Shown here in pieces: positions 9,012 to 18,252 of a DNA stretch of 64,000 bases; positions within the stretch are counted from its first letter, which is position 1; the number at the start of each line of letters is the position of its first letter. The stretch spans positions 1,984,001 to 2,048,000 of the forward strand of contig NZ_CP006942.1 in assembly GCF_000521605.1 (NCBI RefSeq), read 5' to 3'. The translations under genes and the position numbers were made by a program. The DNA is from Mannheimia sp. USDA-ARS-USMARC-1261. GTDB taxonomy: Bacteria; Pseudomonadota; Gammaproteobacteria; Enterobacterales; Pasteurellaceae. Below the pieces are notes generated by a model. It was not told where the DNA came from and searched no databases. It saw only the letters and a list, made by a program, of their open reading frames with translations.

Positions 9012-9033
9012 ATTTGTGATCTAATTCAAATTT
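9012..9033. promoter_or_regulatory. CRP site upstream of lactate permease operon
   Basis: TGTGA (9015-9019), six bases, then TCAAA (9026-9030) in an ATTT..AATTT context. It is a near-symmetric CRP-type box centred about 106 bases before the lctP start. It suggests that lactate uptake and oxidation are under catabolite control. The divergent SIMPL gene starts 173 bases on the other side. Confidence 0.55.
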
Positions 9034-9205
9034 TTAGGGTGCGTATGATTAAAAAAAAGCCTAATTTTTTATAAATAACCCTCAAGAGTTATTCATTTGG
9101 AGCTTATTTTGCAAAATTTTTATAAAATTTAACCGCTTGTTATCTATTTTTACAATTCCATCAAGTATAATCAGTCGGAATTATTTTACTCTTTAAGGAA
9201 ATGTT

Positions 9206-9961
9206 ATGTCTTTAACCTCTAATAACCGCTATCTTGCCATTTTTGGTGTTATTTTAGCCATAGGTTTGATGGCAGCAGCCTTTATTCTTGGACATCAATT
9301 TAAAAATTTACAACAAACAGGTGTGATTACCGTAAAAGGACTTGCCGAAGCTGAGCATAAAGCGACACTAGGTACTTGGCGGGTATCTATTTTCGGTTGG
9401 GGCTTAACTTATAACGATGCGATGAAAGCTAATCAGCAAAACTTAAATCAAGCCGTTAAGTTTTTAAAAGAACAAGGTTTTTTGGATACAGAACGTGAAA
9501 TTACCGAGCTTTCCGTGAATGAGAGAACAGAGTACTATGTAGATGAGTTTGGCAAAGATCGCTCTCGTCAAAATGGTTATAACGCAACACGTTCTATTGT
9601 GCTTTCAACCAAAGACCTAGCCAAATTACAAAACGGATTATCAAAAATCCAATTCTTACGGGCTGAAAACGAAGCCATTGATTTTAGCCAGCCCGATTAT
9701 TATTTAGAGAATTTGGAAGAAATCAAACGTGATTTAATTGCTAAAGCAACCCAAGATGCCTACGTGCGAGCAGAAGAATTTGCCAAAACCAGCAATGTGA
9801 AAGTCGGCTTATTACGCTCCGCATCACAAGGTTCATTTGATATTAAATCAAGCCGCCCAAATACTGAAGATAGTGATGATAGCTACGGCGGCAGTTACGA
9901 TACTTCAACCATCGACAAAAAAGTTCGCTTGGTGGTAACCATTCAATACGCAATTAATTAA
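9206..9961 (+). CDS. Membrane-anchored SIMPL-domain protein
   Basis: 251 residues. One N-terminal membrane anchor (about residues 9-28) is followed by a periplasmic SIMPL (DUF541) domain, recognised by the ITVKGLAEAEHKATLGTW start, central alternating segments and ..DKKVRLVVTIQYAIN end. The family includes E. coli YggE, linked to oxidative stress, but its biochemical role is unsettled. A Ser/Asp/Tyr/Gly-rich patch (about 222-237) interrupts the C-terminal part. The gene is monocistronic and ends at a 30-bp palindromic terminator. A second SIMPL protein is encoded at 37304-38059. Confidence 0.85.
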   Translation: MSLTSNNRYLAIFGVILAIGLMAAAFILGHQFKNLQQTGVITVKGLAEAEHKATLGTWRVSIFGWGLTYNDAMKANQQNLNQAVKFLKEQGFLDTEREITELSVNERTEYYVDEFGKDRSRQNGYNATRSIVLSTKDLAKLQNGLSKIQFLRAENEAIDFSQPDYYLENLEEIKRDLIAKATQDAYVRAEEFAKTSNVKVGLLRSASQGSFDIKSSRPNTEDSDDSYGGSYDTSTIDKKVRLVVTIQYAIN

Positions 9962-9963
9962 AC

Positions 9964-9993
9964 AAAAAAGACCGCTTGCAAGCGGTCTTTTTT
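9964..9993. terminator. Perfect 30-bp USS palindrome terminator
   Basis: AAAAAAGACCGCTTG (9964-9978) followed directly by its exact reverse complement (9979-9993). Two uptake-signal cores abut with no spacer, and the A and T tracts make the hairpin a terminator in either direction. It separates the convergent SIMPL gene and ychF. Confidence 0.88.
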
Positions 9994-10010
9994 CTACTGA
10001 ATTTTACAAA

Positions 10011-11102
10011 TTACACATTGAAACGGAAGTGCATTACATCGCCGTCTTGAACGATATACTCTTTCCCTTCCAAACGCCATTTACCGGCTTCTTTTGCACC
10101 GGCTTCGCCTTTGTTATCAATGAAATCTTGGTAAGCAATCACTTCTGCACGGATAAAACCTTTCTCAAAGTCCGTATGGATTACCGCCGCAGCTTTTGGT
10201 GCAGTTGCCCCTACTGAAACTGTCCAAGCACGCACTTCTTTCACGCCTGCGGTGAAGTAAGTTTGAAGATTTAACAACGCATAACCGGCACGAATTACAC
10301 GATTCAAGCCAGGCTCTTCAATACCTAAATCTTGTAGAAATTCCACTTTTTCTTCGTCATCAAGCTCTGCAATTTCAGACTCAATCGCCGCACACACTGG
10401 CACAACCACAGCCCCTTCTTTTTCCGCAATTTCACGCACACGATCAAGATATGGGTTGTTTTCAAAACCATCTTCGTTTACGTTAGCGATGTACATTGTC
10501 GGTTTTAAGGTTAAGAAGTTGTAACCTTTAATGGCGTGCAATTCATCTTTATCTAACTCTACCGAGCGGATCATTCCGGCGTTTTCAAGTACCGGCAGAA
10601 TTTTTTCCATAATGGATAATTCAAATTTAGCGTCTTTATCGCCACCTTTTGCACGTTTTTGTAAACGCTGAATCGCACGTTCGCAGCTGTCTAAATCCGC
10701 GAGGGCTAATTCGGTGTTGATAATTTCGATATCGTCTGCCGGGTCAATTTTGCCTGCCACGTGAACGATGTCATCATTTTCAAAACAACGCACAACGTGC
10801 CCGATTGCATCGGTTTCACGAATATTTGCCAAGAATTTGTTACCCAAACCTTCGCCTTTGCTTGCACCGGCAACTAAACCTGCGATGTCCACAAATTCCA
10901 TTGTGGTTGGTAAAACACGCTCAGGTTTCACGATTTCCGCCAACGCATCTAAACGTGGATCCGGCATTGGTACAACCCCGGTGTTTGGCTCAATCGTACA
11001 GAATGGATAGTTCGCTGCCTCGATACCTGCTTTAGTTAATGCGTTGAAAAGTGTTGATTTACCAACATTCGGTAAACCCACGATACCACATTTAAATCCC
11101 AT
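10011..11102 (-). CDS. ychF: Ribosome-associated GTPase/ATPase YchF (OLA1 family)
   Basis: 363 residues from [16 protein letters not shown] (P-loop at residues 9-17), the exact usual length. YchF is an Obg-family NTPase that prefers ATP, binds ribosomes and dampens oxidative-stress responses; a C-terminal TGS domain holds the FTAG..REVRAWTV region. The ATG at 11102 follows AAAGGAACAAAA; the open frame continues upstream through the intergenic palindromes and is not part of the protein. It is downstream of pth, the conserved pth-ychF pair. Confidence 0.97.
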   Translation of the reverse strand: MGFKCGIVGLPNVGKSTLFNALTKAGIEAANYPFCTIEPNTGVVPMPDPRLDALAEIVKPERVLPTTMEFVDIAGLVAGASKGEGLGNKFLANIRETDAIGHVVRCFENDDIVHVAGKIDPADDIEIINTELALADLDSCERAIQRLQKRAKGGDKDAKFELSIMEKILPVLENAGMIRSVELDKDELHAIKGYNFLTLKPTMYIANVNEDGFENNPYLDRVREIAEKEGAVVVPVCAAIESEIAELDDEEKVEFLQDLGIEEPGLNRVIRAGYALLNLQTYFTAGVKEVRAWTVSVGATAPKAAAVIHTDFEKGFIRAEVIAYQDFIDNKGEAGAKEAGKWRLEGKEYIVQDGDVMHFRFNV

Positions 11103-11149
11103 TTTTTGTTCCTTTAAATTACAAAATTTTGTGAAAATTTGACCGCTTG

Positions 11150-11174
11150 TAGGGGCAAATTGCAATTTGCCCTA
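11150..11174. repeat. Intergenic palindrome, GGGGCAAAT-type copy
   Basis: TAGGGGCAAATTGCAATTTGCCCTA, written as two halves TAGGGGCAAATT and GCAATTTGCCCTA: a hairpin of the same family as those at 3412, 11190, 21254 and 25863. It lies between pth and ychF and directly abuts an uptake-signal core (11142-11150). Confidence 0.7.
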
Positions 11175-11189
11175 TCAAGGGTGAGAAGA

Positions 11190-11214
11190 GGGCGAATTGC
11201 AATTCGCCCCTACA
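11190..11214. repeat. Intergenic palindrome, GGGCGAATT-type copy
   Basis: GGGCGAATTG at 11190-11199 pairs perfectly with CAATTCGCCC at 11200-11209, then CTACA. It is the second copy within 65 bases, placed at the pth stop codon (11217). Confidence 0.7.
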
Positions 11215-11216
11215 TT

Positions 11217-11801
11217 TTATGCTTTAAAACCATTTAAACGGTTAGTTGCCTTAACCATTCCGTCTTTAAATAAAATCTCTACGCAACGTGCAGCTTCATC
11301 CACCGCACTATTCAGTAATGTCTGATCACTCGGTGAAGGCTTACCTAAAACATAAGCAGCCACCATATCTTTATGCCCCGGATGTCCAATCCCAATTCGC
11401 ACACGGTAGAACTCTTTATTATTACCAAGGGTGGCAATAATATCTTTCAAGCCGTTGTGTCCGCCGTGTCCACCACCTTTTTTCAACTTAACTGAACCGG
11501 GCGGAAGATCTAGCTCATCGTGAGCCACCAAAATTTCTTCTGGTTTGATGCGATAAAAATTTGCTAACGCTCCTACTGCTTTGCCACTTAAATTCATAAA
11601 AGTGGTCGGCACTAACAAACGCACTTCGCCTTGAGCAGTATTAATTTTAGCCACTTTACCGAAATATTTCGCCTCTTCTTTTAGGCTCACATTATACATT
11701 CGAGCAAGTTCGTTAATCAGCCACTCGCCTGCATTATGACGAGTCTCTTCATATTTTGCTCCGGGGTTGGCAAGCCCGACAATCAATTTAATTTCTGACA
11801 C
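11217..11801 (-). CDS. pth: Peptidyl-tRNA hydrolase
   Basis: 194 residues. Pth releases peptides from prematurely dissociated peptidyl-tRNA and is essential in most bacteria. The catalytic His is in the GLANPGxxYxxTRHNAG motif (His22), the conserved Asp is in [11 protein letters not shown], and the [10 protein letters not shown] block follows. The start is ATG at 11801. It is transcribed with ychF, separated only by two palindromic repeats. Confidence 0.97.
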   Translation of the reverse strand: MSEIKLIVGLANPGAKYEETRHNAGEWLINELARMYNVSLKEEAKYFGKVAKINTAQGEVRLLVPTTFMNLSGKAVGALANFYRIKPEEILVAHDELDLPPGSVKLKKGGGHGGHNGLKDIIATLGNNKEFYRVRIGIGHPGHKDMVAAYVLGKPSPSDQTLLNSAVDEAARCVEILFKDGMVKATNRLNGFKA

Positions 11802-11872
11802 AATGTTGTCTCAATTCTCTAAATTAAAAGGCAATATTGTAGAGAAAAACCGCTATTTTCTCAAGGTAACCA

Positions 11873-12742
11873 TTAATCATATTGTCTATACGGATTTGGC
11901 ACACATTGATATTTCGCCAACATCGATTCAGTAAAATCGGTGCGTGAAGCAGCGTTATCATTGTTTAAACTTACCACACCAATTCGCTTGCCTCTGCAAT
12001 CGCCTTTGGCAATAAAGGCTAAATTATAACCCGCCTCACGAGTGTAGCCGGTTTTGCTTACTAACGCTTGATAAGATTGAGAACGCACCATACTGTTAGT
12101 ATTTTTCATTGAGAAATAGCGACCGCCTGCATAAACACTCACTAATGGTGAATTAGAAAGCTGCTGAATTTCAGGCTTACTTGCGGCATAACCCGCCAAT
12201 TTTGCTAAATCAACCACAGTTGAAACATTATCCGCAGACAAGCCGGAACTATCGCCAAAGTAGGTTTGAGTCATTCCGATTTCACGGGCTTTGCTGTTCA
12301 TTCGAGCCAAAAATTGGGCTTTATTTAAGTGAGTAGCGTGAGCCAGTGCGTGTGCCGCATAATTATCTGAACGCACTAACATCGCTTTTAATAATTCGCC
12401 ACAGGCAATGTTAGTATTCTTTGGTAACGGGCTGGTTGTGCCTTTAATGAAATCCGCATCTGAAGGCAAAATTTGCGTTTGACAACTTGAGCCGTAGCGG
12501 TTTTCTTCCAAGAAAACGACTGCTGTCATCAATTTAGTTACGGATGCAATCGGACGAACTAAGTTAAAGTTCTTCCCTTCTAAAAATTTTTTCTGTTTTA
12601 AATCAAACACCACATAAGCTGAATTTTCAGTGGGGATATAAGCCGCTTTCGCTTTAATACGAGGGCTTGGTTTCTTTGCAGGTTGGGAAGAACAAGCACT
12701 TAGCACCATCGCCGCAATCAATACAGGAAGTAATTTTTTCAT
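11873..12742 (-). CDS. PBP7-like D-Ala-D-Ala endopeptidase, lipoprotein
   Basis: 289 residues from MKKLLPVLIA. The lipobox LSAC (14-17) predicts a lipidated, membrane-attached protein, unlike E. coli PbpG, which is soluble in the periplasm. The peptidase S11 active-site triad is present: SVTK at 67-70, SDN at 125-127, KTG at 230-232. It should act on peptidoglycan cross-links or pentapeptides. The ATG at 12742 is chosen because it gives a proper signal peptide; an upstream extension in frame is not signal-like. It appears monocistronic, after pth on the same strand. Confidence 0.88.
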   Translation of the reverse strand: MKKLLPVLIAAMVLSACSSQPAKKPSPRIKAKAAYIPTENSAYVVFDLKQKKFLEGKNFNLVRPIASVTKLMTAVVFLEENRYGSSCQTQILPSDADFIKGTTSPLPKNTNIACGELLKAMLVRSDNYAAHALAHATHLNKAQFLARMNSKAREIGMTQTYFGDSSGLSADNVSTVVDLAKLAGYAASKPEIQQLSNSPLVSVYAGGRYFSMKNTNSMVRSQSYQALVSKTGYTREAGYNLAFIAKGDCRGKRIGVVSLNNDNAASRTDFTESMLAKYQCVPNPYRQYD

Positions 12743-12945
12743 TATCAATATAATCCGAGAGTAAAAGTTCGCTATTCTACCCTGTATTGTGCCAAAGTTC
12801 AAAAAGCAAGCGGTCGTTTTCCTCTGCTTTTTTGCAATTTTTCGGAAAAATTTAACCGCTTGCCCTCTTGCCTCAAATCAGCGAAAATATCAGCGAATTT
12901 TCGGCGGTCTTTCCGCCCTTTTATCTTTAATTTATTGAGAAAAAA

Positions 12946-14526
12946 ATGTCATATCCACAAGAAGTTAATAAACGCCGCACCTTTGCGATTATTTCCCACC
13001 CCGATGCGGGTAAAACCACCATTACCGAAAAAGTGCTTTTATACGGAAAGGCGATTCAAACTGCAGGATCGGTAAAAGGTAAAGGCTCGGCTCAACACGC
13101 CAAATCCGACTGGATGGAAATGGAGAAACAGCGTGGGATCTCGATCACCACCTCCGTGATGCAGTTCCCTTACAATGATTGCTTGGTGAACCTATTAGAT
13201 ACCCCGGGGCACGAAGACTTCTCGGAAGATACTTATCGTACTTTAACTGCTGTAGATAGCTGCTTGATGGTGATTGATTCGGCAAAAGGGGTTGAGGAAC
13301 GTACCATTAAATTAATGGAAGTTACCCGCTTGCGTGATACGCCGATCTTGACCTTTATGAATAAGCTTGACCGTGATATTCGTGATCCAATGGAATTATT
13401 GGACGAAGTGGAAAGCGTATTGAAAATCAACTGTGCACCTATCACTTGGCCAATCGGTTGCGGTAAGTTGTTCAAAGGGGTTTACCACATTTATAAAGAT
13501 GAAACTTACCTTTACCAAACAGGTCAAGGGCATACCATTCAAGAAGTCCGTATTATTAAAGGATTAGATAATCCAGAGTTAGATCAAGCGGTTGGCGATG
13601 ATTTAGCCCAACAACTGCGTGATGAGTTGGAATTGGTACAAGGTGCATCACACGAATTTGAACACGAGGCTTTCATCAACGGCGAATTAACCCCGGTGTT
13701 CTTCGGAACAGCGTTAGGTAACTTCGGGGTAAACCACTTCTTAGACGGTTTAACTGAATGGGCTCCCGCTCCACAGGCTCGTGAATCTGACAGCCGTACC
13801 GTTGAGGCAAGCGAGGAAAAATTCAGCGGTTTCGTGTTTAAAATCCAAGCGAATATGGATCCAAAACACCGCGACCGAGTTGCCTTTATGCGTGTGGTTT
13901 CAGGTAAATACGAAAAAGGGATGAAGTTAAAACACGTCCGTATCGGCAAAGACGTGGTAATTTCTGATGCCTTAACCTTTATGGCGGGCGACCGTGCCCA
14001 CACAGAAGAAGCTTACGCAGGTGATATTATCGGCTTACACAATCACGGTACAATCCAAATTGGCGATACGTTCACGCAAGGCGAAAACCTGAAATTTACC
14101 GGTATTCCAAACTTTGCCCCGGAACTGTTCCGCCGTATTCGCTTAAAAGATCCGCTTAAACAAAAACAACTGCTTAAAGGCTTAGTGCAACTTTCGGAAG
14201 AAGGTGCAGTGCAAGTTTTCCGCCCACTCATCAACAACGATTTAATTGTCGGTGCGGTCGGTGTGCTACAGTTTGACGTGGTGGTTTCCCGATTAAAATC
14301 GGAATACAACGTTGAGGCGATTTACGAAACGGTAAACGTGGCAACTGCCCGTTGGGTTGAATGTGGTGATGCGAAAAAATTTGAAGAATTTAAACGCAAA
14401 AACGAAGTAAACTTAGCCCTAGACGGCGGCGATAACCTCACCTACATCGCCCCAACGATGGTGAATTTAAACTTGGCACAAGAACGTTATCCTGATGTAA
14501 CCTTCTTTAAAACAAGAGAGCATTAA
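12946..14526 (+). CDS. prfC: Peptide chain release factor 3
   Basis: 526 residues, a translational GTPase that recycles RF1/RF2 from the ribosome after termination. The G1 motif SHPDAGKTT is at 17-25, the switch [14 protein letters not shown] and G4 NKLDR follow; the [16 protein letters not shown] segment is RF3-specific. The start is ATG at 12946 with TTGAGAAAAAA before it. A pair of uptake signals at 12808-12860 lies in the leader and another pair follows the stop. Confidence 0.97.
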   Translation: MSYPQEVNKRRTFAIISHPDAGKTTITEKVLLYGKAIQTAGSVKGKGSAQHAKSDWMEMEKQRGISITTSVMQFPYNDCLVNLLDTPGHEDFSEDTYRTLTAVDSCLMVIDSAKGVEERTIKLMEVTRLRDTPILTFMNKLDRDIRDPMELLDEVESVLKINCAPITWPIGCGKLFKGVYHIYKDETYLYQTGQGHTIQEVRIIKGLDNPELDQAVGDDLAQQLRDELELVQGASHEFEHEAFINGELTPVFFGTALGNFGVNHFLDGLTEWAPAPQARESDSRTVEASEEKFSGFVFKIQANMDPKHRDRVAFMRVVSGKYEKGMKLKHVRIGKDVVISDALTFMAGDRAHTEEAYAGDIIGLHNHGTIQIGDTFTQGENLKFTGIPNFAPELFRRIRLKDPLKQKQLLKGLVQLSEEGAVQVFRPLINNDLIVGAVGVLQFDVVVSRLKSEYNVEAIYETVNVATARWVECGDAKKFEEFKRKNEVNLALDGGDNLTYIAPTMVNLNLAQERYPDVTFFKTREH

Positions 14527-14535
14527 TCCTTTAAT

Positions 14536-14583
14536 ACAAGCGGTCGATTTTGCAGAAAATTTTGCAAACCGACCGCTTATTTT
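14536..14583 (+). terminator. USS-pair hairpin after prfC
   Basis: AAGCGGTCG (14538-14546) pairs with CGACCGCTT (14570-14578), followed by ATTTTAT. The two uptake-signal cores face each other across an A+T-rich loop of 23 bases. It is 11 bases after the prfC stop, so it may terminate prfC, though the downstream T run is short. Confidence 0.55.
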
Positions 14584-14606
14584 ATCTATAAACGTTTATT
14601 TTTCCT

Positions 14607-15368
14607 ATGAAACGCCTCTTAATCCTCTTATCACTACTCTCCTCTAGTTTCTCCTATGCTGAACATCAATGTATTGATTATTCCGATCAATCCCCTTTTC
14701 ATATTACTCGGGTGGATTTGAACTGCAAAAATTTAGCTTTTGTCGGTTCGGAAAAAAGCGATAACGGCTCAACCGTGTCTGATTTTGCGAAGAAATATGA
14801 AACAGATGTTGCCATCAACGCCAACTTTTATTGGAAAGATAACACGCCGATTGGCTTGGTCGTGAGCCAAGGAAAGCGTTGGTCAAAATATGGCGATGTG
14901 CGTAATCGGGTAGTTTTCGCCTGCGATAAGGCAAATAAATGTAGCATTGAGGGGAAAAATACGCTCTCCAAACAAAACCCGAAATGGCAGGTGGCAATTA
15001 GTGGTTGGCATTGGTATAACGCCCAAAGCGGGAAATTTGAGTGTGCGGAAAATGATAAGGTCGGCTGTTCGCAAAGCATTTTTCACGATAAACACCCTCG
15101 CACTTTGCTTGGCTTGAACGAGCAGAAAAACTGGCTCTATTTGGTTGTGGTGGAGGGACGTCAATTAACCTTTGGTGGCGTTACCTTAGATGAGCTGGCT
15201 GAACTTGCCGGCAAACTTGAACTCACTAAAGCCATCAACCTTGACGGTGGCGGCAGTTCAACAATGGTCATTGGCAACAAGCGGGTTAATTCCTTGCCGA
15301 TTTTGCAAAATGAGGAACGAAAAGTCGCCAACCATTTTGGGGTAAAAATAATTCCGGTGCAAAAATAG
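14607..15368 (+). CDS. Periplasmic phosphodiester glycosidase-family protein (NAGPA/DUF2233)
   Basis: 253 residues with a signal peptide (cleavage likely after SFSYA, about residue 18). The body matches the phosphodiester glycosidase family: INANFYWKDNTPIGLV near 70, the RTLLGL segment near 168, and AINLDGGGSSTMV near 210, the family's active-site region. In eukaryotes the domain uncovers mannose-6-phosphate; bacterial members are thought to cut sugar phosphodiesters, but the substrate here is unknown. Four or more Cys suggest disulfides. It starts 80 bases after prfC. Confidence 0.8.
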   Translation: MKRLLILLSLLSSSFSYAEHQCIDYSDQSPFHITRVDLNCKNLAFVGSEKSDNGSTVSDFAKKYETDVAINANFYWKDNTPIGLVVSQGKRWSKYGDVRNRVVFACDKANKCSIEGKNTLSKQNPKWQVAISGWHWYNAQSGKFECAENDKVGCSQSIFHDKHPRTLLGLNEQKNWLYLVVVEGRQLTFGGVTLDELAELAGKLELTKAINLDGGGSSTMVIGNKRVNSLPILQNEERKVANHFGVKIIPVQK

Positions 15369-15498
15369 AGCTCATTTTACATACCGATTATTAAATAACC
15401 AATTAAAACACTCAACTTAAAAAACTCTACTTTTTTTATGGAAATATGCTAAAGTTCGCGGTTATATAGCCCCTTATTTTTTTATGGAGAAAAATAAA

Positions 15499-17082
15499 AT
15501 GAAAAAATGGTTAATTCCATTAACGATGGCAGCATTTTGTGTTGCAGCTTGTGATGATAAAAATACACAAGCCAATGTAGAGAAACCGGTGGCACAGCCT
15601 GAACAATCGCAAAAAAATCCGGAAACTTTACCGCTTGTAACTGTTGTTGCCCCTTGGGAATTAAACAGTTTAGATTTAAACCAATCGGGCGTGATTTTCC
15701 AACGTATGAACATTGCTGAAACTTTAGTTGAAGCCAATCTTGAAGGTCAATTAGTGGAAGGTTTGGCAACGAAGTGGGAAAGTAATAATGATGCAACGGT
15801 GTGGACTTTCACCTTGCGTGATGCCAAATTCCATAACGGTAAGCCTTTAACCGCACAAGCGGTCGAAAAATCGTTAAAAATTGCACTTTCAAAACCGGGT
15901 GTGTTGCAAAAAGCCTTTATCAAAGAGATTAAAGCCTTAGAGAACAACCAAATTCAATTTGAATTAACGAAATCTTTTGTGCCATTTCCTTCTTTCTTAA
16001 CCCACTACACCACCTTAATTTTGGCGGAAGACAGTTTTGATGAAAAAGGCGATGTAGCACAAGTAATCGGCACTGGGGCATTTAAAGCAACGAAAATTGA
16101 AGCTCCACAAAAATTAGAAAGCGTTCGTTTTGATGAATATTGGGGCAACAAGCCACAACTTCAGCAAGCGAATTATTTAGCCAGCAGCCGTAGTGAAACC
16201 CGTACGTTAATGGCACAGAGCGATCAAACCTCGTTAGTGTTTAATTTAGATAAAGCAAGCGTGGCTCGTTTAAAAGCTGATCCAAATTTGCAGCTTATCA
16301 ATACCTCTATTGCACGCACGACTCAACTTAAAATGGATGTTGCGAAACCGTTCTTTAACGATTTGGCAATTCGCCAAGCCTTATCTCAAGCAATTAACCG
16401 CAAAGCGATTGCTGAGCAAGTATTGAAAATCCAAGACGGTATGGCAGATCAAATTTTACCTAAAGCCTTTGCCGACTGGCGTGTTGCAACAGCAGAATCA
16501 AGCCTAAGCCACGATGAAACTATTGCAAAAATTAAGGAAAATTTGACCGCTTCCGGTTATGAATATAACGCAGAAGGCAAATTAACCAAAGAGGGCAAGC
16601 CGTTTACTTTCACTTTAAGAACTTATTCAGATCGTCCTGAATTACCGATTATTGCGACCATTTTACAAGCTGAATGGAAAAAAATCGGGGTTGATATCAA
16701 TGTGTCCGTCGGTAACTTCAGTGAAATTCCACTAGGACATCAAAATGGCACTTTAGAGATGGCACTTTATGCATTCAACTATGCGAAAACACTCGATCCA
16801 TTCGCCTTGTTAGTGCAAGACTTTGCCAACGGTGGAAGCGATTGGGGAACAATGAACTGGCGTAATGACAGCCTAGATCAAGCTCTAAAACAACTTGAAA
16901 CAGAAATCGATCCTGAAAAATCGAAGCAATTAAAACAGCAAGTGAGCCAAATTATTCACGATGAATTACCGATTATTCCGATTGTGTACGATCAACAAAC
17001 TGTTGTAGGGCATCAAGGCATTAATGGTTTGACACTTGACCCATTTGAAAGACGTTTTTATTTGGAAAAACTAAGTAAATAA
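15499..17082 (+). CDS. Opp/Dpp/Nik-family solute-binding lipoprotein
   Basis: 527 residues from MKKWLIPLTM. The lipobox VAAC (15-18) predicts a lipid-anchored periplasmic binding protein. The SBP family 5 fold is clear: LVEGLATKWE, FTLRDAKFHNGKPLTAQAV, VIGTGAFKATK, and FFNDLAIRQALSQAINR. ATG at 15499 is preferred to 15484 because GGAG lies 9 bases upstream and the signal peptide then begins normally. It is the first gene of an importer whose permeases and ATPase follow. Candidate ligands are peptides, nickel or a metal chelate. A MITE-like repeat separates it from the permease gene. Confidence 0.88.
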   Translation: MKKWLIPLTMAAFCVAACDDKNTQANVEKPVAQPEQSQKNPETLPLVTVVAPWELNSLDLNQSGVIFQRMNIAETLVEANLEGQLVEGLATKWESNNDATVWTFTLRDAKFHNGKPLTAQAVEKSLKIALSKPGVLQKAFIKEIKALENNQIQFELTKSFVPFPSFLTHYTTLILAEDSFDEKGDVAQVIGTGAFKATKIEAPQKLESVRFDEYWGNKPQLQQANYLASSRSETRTLMAQSDQTSLVFNLDKASVARLKADPNLQLINTSIARTTQLKMDVAKPFFNDLAIRQALSQAINRKAIAEQVLKIQDGMADQILPKAFADWRVATAESSLSHDETIAKIKENLTASGYEYNAEGKLTKEGKPFTFTLRTYSDRPELPIIATILQAEWKKIGVDINVSVGNFSEIPLGHQNGTLEMALYAFNYAKTLDPFALLVQDFANGGSDWGTMNWRNDSLDQALKQLETEIDPEKSKQLKQQVSQIIHDELPIIPIVYDQQTVVGHQGINGLTLDPFERRFYLEKLSK

Positions 17083-17104
17083 CCGCTCGTACTTCGCCAA
17101 TATA

Positions 17105-17270
17105 TACTGCCAAATCTCCCCCTCCCCTCTTTGCTAAAGAGGGGTGATAGATCTCCAGTGAATTTTAAATTCAAGTCCTTCATTAGGATAATTAAAATAG
17201 AGATAAAGTATAAATTTATATCCGATAGTCCCCCTCTTTAGCAAAGAGGGGAGGGGGAGATTTGGCAGTA
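17105..17270. mobile_element. MITE-like element with 38-bp perfect terminal inverted repeats and TA flanks
   Basis: Left arm 17107-17144 (begins CTGCCAAATCTCCCCCTCCC) is the exact reverse complement of the right arm 17231-17268 (ends GGGGGAGATTTGGCAG). Each arm ends inward in its own hairpin, CCCCTCTTT..AAAGAGGGG. The A+T-rich core of 86 bases has no ORF. The element is bounded by TA on both sides (17105-17106, 17269-17270), as expected for IS630/Tc1-mariner-type target duplication. No transposase is in the window. It sits between the binding-protein and permease genes of the ABC importer. Confidence 0.85.
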
Positions 17271-17310
17271 GAAATTAACGAAGAAAAGAGTATAAATAGA
17301 AAATTATCCT

Positions 17311-18243
17311 ATGCTAAAAATCCTACTCCGCCGCCTTACTCAGTTGTTATTAGTCGTCTGGTCAGTCGGCACATTAACTTTCATTATTACCCGCCAACTG
17401 TCGGGCGATATGGCATACCGTATTGCCGCCAGCCGTTATGGTTACGACCAAGCCGATAGTATGGCTGCTGAAGCGGTGCGAGCCGAGTTAGCGTTAGATC
17501 AGCCTTGGTGGCAAAGCTATTTCAGTTGGTTAGGCGATTTATTGCAGTTTAATTTAGGTAAATCGTTGGTAACAGGCGATCCTGTCTGGGCTGAAATTCA
17601 ACATCAATTCGGACATACCTTAAGCCTTGCAATTGTGGCACTTATCTTGGCAATCCTTATTGGTCCTCCACTTGGATTACTCGCCGCTCGCAAACCAAAC
17701 GGTTTTTTTGACCGCTTGACACTCATTTTCAGCACGCTGTTCCGCTCTGTGCCAGCCTTTATTATCGCTATCGGCTTAATTACGTTATTTTCAGCTCAAC
17801 TAAAATGGTTGCCTGCTGGCGGATATGGTAGCTGGCAGCATTTTATCTTACCTGCCTTAACCCTTGCGATTGGCTTGAGTGCGGTTTCGGTGCGAGTAAC
17901 CCGCTCTACGATGGTACAAGTGAAAAATGCAGAGTTTTACCAATTCTCGCAATTAAAAGGGCTAAGCCGCTGGAAAACTTTTGTGCGACACGGTTTACCA
18001 AACATCGCCGTCCCCGTTATTGCCTATCACGCAGTCCAGCTTGTCTATTTAATTGAAGGTGTTGTGGTGGTAGAAAGTTTATTTGCTTGGCCCGGCAGTG
18101 GACACGCATTGGTTCACGCCATTATTGCCCGTGATGTACCGATGATTCAAGGTACAACCTTAGTAATGGGTGGATTATTTGTTGTATTAAACACTCTTGC
18201 CGATCTGCTCAGTGCTTGGATTGACCCACGAATTAAGCGATAG
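17311..18243 (+). CDS. Opp/Nik-family ABC permease, DppB/NikB type
   Basis: 310 residues, about six membrane segments. It has the N-terminal RRLTQLLLVVWSVGTLTF anchor and the BPD_transp_1 EAA-loop region (QFSQLKGLSRWKTFVRHGLPN), as in DppB/NikB. It forms the inner-membrane channel with the next gene product. The start is ATG at 17311, 41 bases after the MITE-like element, without a strong Shine-Dalgarno sequence (AAATTATCCT). The gap to the next gene is 9 bases. Confidence 0.9.
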   Translation: MLKILLRRLTQLLLVVWSVGTLTFIITRQLSGDMAYRIAASRYGYDQADSMAAEAVRAELALDQPWWQSYFSWLGDLLQFNLGKSLVTGDPVWAEIQHQFGHTLSLAIVALILAILIGPPLGLLAARKPNGFFDRLTLIFSTLFRSVPAFIIAIGLITLFSAQLKWLPAGGYGSWQHFILPALTLAIGLSAVSVRVTRSTMVQVKNAEFYQFSQLKGLSRWKTFVRHGLPNIAVPVIAYHAVQLVYLIEGVVVVESLFAWPGSGHALVHAIIARDVPMIQGTTLVMGGLFVVLNTLADLLSAWIDPRIKR

Positions 18244-18252
18244 GATATCAAA

